DNA of 35,416 bases, taken from assembly GCF_002837185.1 (NCBI RefSeq), contig NZ_KZ478029.1:1-35416 (forward strand), read 5' to 3'. Both the position numbers and the translations under genes were made by a program. Positions 31,555 to 35,416 of the stretch are shown one piece after another. Positions within the stretch are counted from its first letter, which is position 1; the number at the start of each line of letters is the position of its first letter. The DNA is from Pseudomonas fluorescens. Its GTDB lineage: Bacteria; Pseudomonadota; Gammaproteobacteria; Pseudomonadales; Pseudomonadaceae. A model generated the notes under the pieces. The model saw nothing but the letters and a program-made list of their open reading frames with translations. It was not told where the DNA came from and searched no databases.

Positions 31555-32922
31555 ATGGCAATGACAAAACCACGTTCGAAAAAGGCGCTGTATATCGGCC
31601 TGCCGCTGGCACTGGCGGTCGCTGCCGGGGCCGGCTTTCTGGTCTGGGATCATTGGTTCAAGGGCAACGCCGGCTACCCGCTGGAGGTGATCAAGCAAGC
31701 CAATGAAATGCAGGATCGCCTGTTGTCGTTCGACAGCCATATCACCGTGCCCATGGATTTCGGCACCGCCGGCAATGAAGCCGACAAGGATGGCAGCGGC
31801 CAGTTCGACCTGGCCAAAGCGGCGCGCGGACGATTATCCGGCGCGGCCCTGACCATTTTCGGCTGGCCGGAAATCTGGAACGGCCCCAACGCCCCGCACA
31901 AACCCACCGACGGCTTTGTCGAGGAAGCCCGCCATGAGCAGGAGGTACGCTACAAAATCATCTCCGGCATGGTCCGCGACTTCCCCAACCAGGTGGGCAT
32001 CGCCTACACCCCGGACGACATGCGCCGTCTGCACGGCGAAGGCAAGTTCGCGATCTTTATCAGCATGCTCAACGCCTACCCGCTGGGTAACGACCTGAAC
32101 CAGCTGGACCTGTGGGCGGCGCGCGGCATGCGCATGTTCGGCTTCAGCTACATCGGCAATAACGCGTGGTCGGACTCGTCGCGCCCGTTGCCGTTTTTCA
32201 ATGACACCACCGACGCCCTCGAGGGCCTGTCGCCCATCGGCCAGCAAGCGGTGCAGCGCCTCAATGACCTGGGCGTGATCATCGACGTGTCGCAGATGTC
32301 GACCAAGGCCCTGGAACAGGTTGCGCAGTTGAGCCGTACGCCGATGGTAGCGTCCCACTCGGCGCCCCGGGCGTCGGTGGACATCCCGCGCAACCTCAGC
32401 GACAAGGAACTGCAACTGATCAAGCACAGCGGCGGCGTGGTGCAGGTGGTGGGCTTTGCTGCCTACCTGCGACCCCTGAGCCAGCCGACCCAGGACAAGC
32501 TCAACGCGCTGCGCGCCCGCTTCGATCTGCCGCCGCTGCCCAACCTGGCGATGGCCTTGATGCCGGGCGATGCGATTATCGCCGCGTGGCCCGAACAGCG
32601 CTTCGGCCAGTACGCCAGCGAGCTGTACGCGATTCTCGAGGAAGAACCCAAGGCGACCCTCAAGGACTGGGGCGATGCCATCGACTATACCGTGCGCAAG
32701 ATCGGCATCGATCACGTCGGCATCGCTTCGGACTTCAACGACGGCGGCGGCCTGCAGGGCTGGGAGAACGTTGGTGAAGCGCGCAACGTCACCGCCGAAC
32801 TGATCCAGCGCGGTTACTCCGAAGCCGATATCGCCAAGCTGTGGGGAGGCAACTTCCTGCGGGTGTGGGAGCAGGTACAGAAAGCCGCCAAACCCTCGGC
32901 GCATCAAGAAGTCAGTCCATGA
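31555..32922 (+). CDS. pvdM: PvdM, membrane dipeptidase-family protein of pyoverdine maturation
   Basis: Protein of 455 residues (PvdM in PAO1 about 448). An N-terminal hydrophobic segment (about 11-30) forms an anchor or signal, placing the protein in the periplasm. The body is a renal-dipeptidase (peptidase M19) fold: FDSHITVPMD at the first metal site, VASHSAPRASVD, and GIDHVGIASDFNDGGG. It is required for periplasmic oxidation of the pyoverdine precursor; recent work assigns PvdM a role in ferribactin oxidation, but its precise chemistry is less certain. The start at 31555 is followed by another ATG at 31561. The stop overlaps the pvdN start by 4 bp (ATGA). Confidence 0.95.
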   Translation: MAMTKPRSKKALYIGLPLALAVAAGAGFLVWDHWFKGNAGYPLEVIKQANEMQDRLLSFDSHITVPMDFGTAGNEADKDGSGQFDLAKAARGRLSGAALTIFGWPEIWNGPNAPHKPTDGFVEEARHEQEVRYKIISGMVRDFPNQVGIAYTPDDMRRLHGEGKFAIFISMLNAYPLGNDLNQLDLWAARGMRMFGFSYIGNNAWSDSSRPLPFFNDTTDALEGLSPIGQQAVQRLNDLGVIIDVSQMSTKALEQVAQLSRTPMVASHSAPRASVDIPRNLSDKELQLIKHSGGVVQVVGFAAYLRPLSQPTQDKLNALRARFDLPPLPNLAMALMPGDAIIAAWPEQRFGQYASELYAILEEEPKATLKDWGDAIDYTVRKIGIDHVGIASDFNDGGGLQGWENVGEARNVTAELIQRGYSEADIAKLWGGNFLRVWEQVQKAAKPSAHQEVSP

Positions 32923-34187
32923 CCGACCGTCGTACATTCCTCAAGCAGGCCGGCGTATTGGCCGCCAGCCTGCCGCTGGGCAACACGCTGATTCCCCAGG
33001 CGCTGGCCGCCGCCACGAACGATCCATGGGCGGGATTGAAACAGCTGTTCAACCAGGACCCGGATTACCTGCACTTTTCCAACTTCCTGGTGACGTCGCA
33101 CCCCAGGCCGGTGCGCGAGGCCATCGAACGCTACCGCGCGCAGATCGACCGCAACCCCGGCCTGGCGATGGACTGGGACCTGCAGGAAACCTGGAAGCGC
33201 GAAGGCCAGGTGCGTGAGTGGGCGGGCCGCTACCTGAACGCCACACCGGCGCAGATCGCCCTGACCGGCAGCACCTCCGAAGGGCTGGCGATGATTTATG
33301 GCGGGATCAAGGTGCGCGCCGACCAGGAAATCCTCACCACCGAGCATGAGCATTACGCGACGCAGAACGTCCTGGATTTTCGCGTGCGCAGGGAAGGCAC
33401 CCAGGTACGCCGCATCCGGCTGTTCGACAGCGCCAGCCGCGTGTCCGCCGATGAAGTGCTGGGCAATATCCAGCGCAATATCCGCCCCAACACCCGCGTG
33501 CTGGGCATGACCTGGGTACAGTCGGGCAGCGGTGTCAAATTGCCCATTGGCGAAATCGGCCAACTGGTCGATGAATACAACCGCAACCGTGACGACAACG
33601 ACCGTCTCCTCTACGTGGTCGACGGCGTGCACGGCTTCGGTGTGGAAAATCTCGACTTCCCCGCCATGCACTGCGACTTCTTCATCGCCGGCACCCACAA
33701 GTGGATGTTCGGCCCGCGCGGCACCGGCCTGGTATGCGCTCGCAGCCCCGAAAACACCTACGTCACGCCGATGGTGCCGACATTCTCCGAAGATACGGAT
33801 TTCGCCACCACCATGACGCCCGGCGGCTACCACGCGTTCGAGCATCGCTGGGCCGCCGACGAAGCCTTCAAGCTGCACCTGCAGCTGGGCAAGGCGCCAG
33901 TGCAAGCGCGTATCCACGCCCTCAACACCGAGCTTAAAGAGCAACTGCTGGCGAATCCGCGGATAGAACTGGTCACGCCGCGCAGTCCAGCACTATCGGC
34001 AGGTTTTACCTTCTTTCGGGTCAACGGCCAGAACAGCGATGCCATAGCTGCCTACATGCAGCAAAACCGCGTAGTGATCGACGCGGTGGACCGCGACGTA
34101 GGCCCCGTGATCCGCACCTCCCCCGGCCTGCTCAACAGCTCGGATGACATCCAGCGCTTCATGGCGTTGCTGAGCCAGCGGTCGTGA
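32919..34187 (+). CDS. pvdN: PvdN, PLP-dependent periplasmic enzyme of pyoverdine side-chain modification
   Basis: Protein of 422 residues with a Tat signal (DRRTFLKQAG followed by VLAASLPLGN, residues 1-30). Fold type I PLP enzyme of the isopenicillin-epimerase/aminotransferase class V type; the Schiff-base lysine is in AGTHKWMFGPRGTG and the PLP-contacting Asp in VVDGVHGFGV. PvdN converts the glutamic acid side chain of the pyoverdine chromophore to succinamide in P. fluorescens. I chose the start at 32919 because it begins the Tat signal and overlaps the pvdM stop; a longer frame from 32841 lies inside pvdM. Confidence 0.95.
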   Translation: MTDRRTFLKQAGVLAASLPLGNTLIPQALAAATNDPWAGLKQLFNQDPDYLHFSNFLVTSHPRPVREAIERYRAQIDRNPGLAMDWDLQETWKREGQVREWAGRYLNATPAQIALTGSTSEGLAMIYGGIKVRADQEILTTEHEHYATQNVLDFRVRREGTQVRRIRLFDSASRVSADEVLGNIQRNIRPNTRVLGMTWVQSGSGVKLPIGEIGQLVDEYNRNRDDNDRLLYVVDGVHGFGVENLDFPAMHCDFFIAGTHKWMFGPRGTGLVCARSPENTYVTPMVPTFSEDTDFATTMTPGGYHAFEHRWAADEAFKLHLQLGKAPVQARIHALNTELKEQLLANPRIELVTPRSPALSAGFTFFRVNGQNSDAIAAYMQQNRVVIDAVDRDVGPVIRTSPGLLNSSDDIQRFMALLSQRS

Positions 34188-34215
34188 CCTTTTTTTCTTT
34201 GAACGAGACGCTCAC

Positions 34216-35088
34216 ATGACGCCATTTCGACTCAAACCCCTGACAGCCCTGGCGCTGACCGCACTGTGTGGCGCCCTGCTCCCGGGCTTGGCCCAGGCGG
34301 CGGCACCACAACCGGGCAAAGTCTTCAAGGACTGCAAGGACTGCCCGGAAATGGTGGTATTGCCTGCCGGCACCTTCACCATGGGCACCCCGGAAGACGA
34401 AGTCGGCCGCGAGCCGGACGAAGGCCCGATGCATGAAGTGACCTTCGCCAAACCCTTCGCCATGAGCCGCTTCCACATTACCGCCGGTGAATGGGACAGC
34501 TACGTACGCCAGACCGGGGTGAAGATCGCCAATGGCGATGATCGTCCCGGCCGCGAATGCATCGCCAGCAAGCCGCGCTACCCCCAGGGGCCACGCCAGC
34601 CAGCGGTGTGCATGGACATGGACGACATCAAAAATTACGTGGCCTGGCTGTCGAAAAAGACCGGCCAGCAGTACCACATGGTCAGTGAAGCCCAACGCGA
34701 ATACGCGGCCCGCGCCGGCACCCGCGGGCCGTTCCCCTTCCCGTTCGACGACGGCAAGGGCTACAGCATTGCCAAACACGCCAACACCTACGGCCCGGCG
34801 GACGGCTACAGCTATTCGTCACCGGTGGGCAGCTACCCGCCGAACGCGTTTGGCATGTACGACATGCATGGCAATGTGTATGAACGGGTTGCCGATTGTG
34901 AACACCCGAACTACATCGGTGCACCTACCGACGGCAGTGCCTGGATGGAACCGAACTGCGAGTCGTACCAGATTCGCGGCAATGACTGGGGCGAGGCGCC
35001 AGTGTTTTCCCGTTCCGGCAACCGCAACAACATCTACCCGCAGACCCGCGGTGACTGGATTGGCTTGCGTGTAGTGCGCGACCTCTAA
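34216..35088 (+). CDS. pvdO: PvdO, formylglycine-generating-enzyme-like protein of pyoverdine maturation
   Basis: Protein of 290 residues (PvdO in PAO1 about 284). Sec-type signal peptide about 1-29 (LPGLAQA cleavage). The remainder is an FGE-sulfatase domain: MVVLPAGTFTMGTPEDEVGRE, MSRFHITAGEWDSY, YHMVSEAQREYAARAGT, GNVYERVADC, and NIYPQTRGDWIGLRVVRDL at the end. PvdO is needed for oxidation of dihydropyoverdine to pyoverdine in the periplasm. Third gene of the pvdM-pvdN-pvdO operon, 28 bp after pvdN. Its last ~20 codons recur in altered form at 35222. Confidence 0.95.
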   Translation: MTPFRLKPLTALALTALCGALLPGLAQAAAPQPGKVFKDCKDCPEMVVLPAGTFTMGTPEDEVGREPDEGPMHEVTFAKPFAMSRFHITAGEWDSYVRQTGVKIANGDDRPGRECIASKPRYPQGPRQPAVCMDMDDIKNYVAWLSKKTGQQYHMVSEAQREYAARAGTRGPFPFPFDDGKGYSIAKHANTYGPADGYSYSSPVGSYPPNAFGMYDMHGNVYERVADCEHPNYIGAPTDGSAWMEPNCESYQIRGNDWGEAPVFSRSGNRNNIYPQTRGDWIGLRVVRDL

Positions 35089-35105
35089 GCCATACACCAA
35101 CCCAA

Positions 35106-35194
35106 TGTGGGAGGGGGCTTGCCCCCGATGAGGCACTGTCAGTGCATGCATCTGCGCCTGACACACCGCCATCGGGGGCAAGCCCCCTCCCACA
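35106..35194. repeat. REP doublet (REPIN) after pvdO
   Basis: Inverted REP pair 18 bp after the pvdO stop; left unit starts TGTGGGAGGG (35106), right unit ends CCCTCCCACA (35194). The segment 35107-35183 is repeated without change at 35298-35374. Confidence 0.93.
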
Positions 35195-35221
35195 TTTGAA
35201 CGCCACGCGTCAGGAGGAATG

Positions 35222-35374
35222 TATTTACCCGCAGACGCGGCGTGACTGGATTGGTTTCCGGGCAGTGCGCGAGCACCAAGCCATACACCAACCCAAAGTG
35301 GGAGGGGGCTTGCCCCCGATGAGGCACTGTCAGTGCATGCATCTGCGCCTGACACACCGCCATCGGGGGCAAGC
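35222..35374 (+). repeat. Partial duplication of the pvdO 3' end plus REP doublet
   Basis: This segment aligns with 35031-35183 at a constant offset of 191 bp. The first 76 bp (the end of pvdO and 18 bp after) differ at 13 positions and translate to YPQTRRDWIGFRAVRE against YPQTRGDWIGLRVVRD. The following 77 bp (left REP unit, spacer and most of the right unit) are identical in both copies. The coding-like part has no start or body and is not a gene. Confidence 0.9.
35298..35374. repeat. REP doublet cut short in its right unit
   Basis: Left unit begins GTGGGAGGGG at 35298. The right unit reads CGGGGGCAAGC and then switches to unrelated sequence at 35375, while every intact right unit in the window continues CCCCTCCCACA. 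Confidence 0.85.
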
Positions 35375-35416
35375 TGAACTGGTCAAGTAATCTTGGACAC
35401 TGATTAAGGTTCACGC
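35375..35416. mobile_element. Possible end of an insertion sequence (IS3-like), truncated by the window
   Basis: From 35375 the sequence (beginning TGAACTGGTC) is unlike the REP it interrupts. It begins with TG and contains TCTTGGACAC, a pattern I associate with the ends of IS3-family elements. Only 42 bp are visible, so no transposase can be seen. The alternative is a simple deletion junction. Confidence 0.45.

Noticed and set aside
35222..35280. Short frame resembling the end of PvdO treated as a gene.
   Set aside because: It has no start or body; it is a duplicated tail fragment.

Overview
The window looks like a chromosomal segment of a fluorescent Pseudomonas (P. fluorescens group). The evidence is the high GC content, a pyoverdine-maturation cluster (pvdP / pvdM-pvdN-pvdO) with PvdS-type promoters, and many copies of the typical Pseudomonas REP sequence (core GTGGGAGGGGGCTTGCCCCC). 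I see no rRNA, tRNA or CRISPR array, and no prophage genes. The only transposon-like signal is a possible IS end at the extreme right edge.

Layout. (1) 1-7.2 kb is an organosulfur region: a LysR regulator, divergent 3-mercaptopropionate dioxygenase-like and four-domain rhodanese genes, a sulfonate-type periplasmic binding protein, an FMN monooxygenase cut off by a REP doublet, an SfnB-like acyl-CoA-dehydrogenase-fold oxidoreductase and a D-2-hydroxyacid dehydrogenase. (2) 7.3-16.1 kb is a phosphate-scavenging block: a TonB / TolR-like / TolQ-like energising complex, a two-domain beta-propeller phytase, a TonB-dependent receptor, and divergently a membrane protein with a degenerate GGDEF domain plus an AraC regulator. 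Each of the three transcription units here is preceded by a sequence matching the PhoB binding site (two 7-bp CTGTCAT-like repeats 4 bp apart). This is the main result: the phytase, its receptor, its own TonB energiser and a signalling pair appear to form one Pho regulon island. (3) 16.1-20.2 kb holds a LysR gene and a three-gene operon (ABM monooxygenase with a membrane tail, YtcJ-like amidohydrolase, YcaC-like hydrolase). (4) 20.3-29.7 kb is an accessory, regulator-rich stretch: an unrecognised protein of lower GC, LysR, a short AraC, two convergent paralogous winged-helix/STAND ATPase regulators, a GlxA-type AraC, a pirin, and a secreted protein made of 13-residue repeats. (5) 29.8-35.1 kb is the pyoverdine periplasmic maturation cluster, with two divergent PvdS boxes between pvdP and pvdM. 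The right edge carries a partial duplication of the pvdO 3' end with its REP doublet; the second copy is interrupted by what may be an insertion-sequence end.

All calls rest on reading the sequence and on family knowledge. No database search or computation was run, and positions of short sites were counted by hand.
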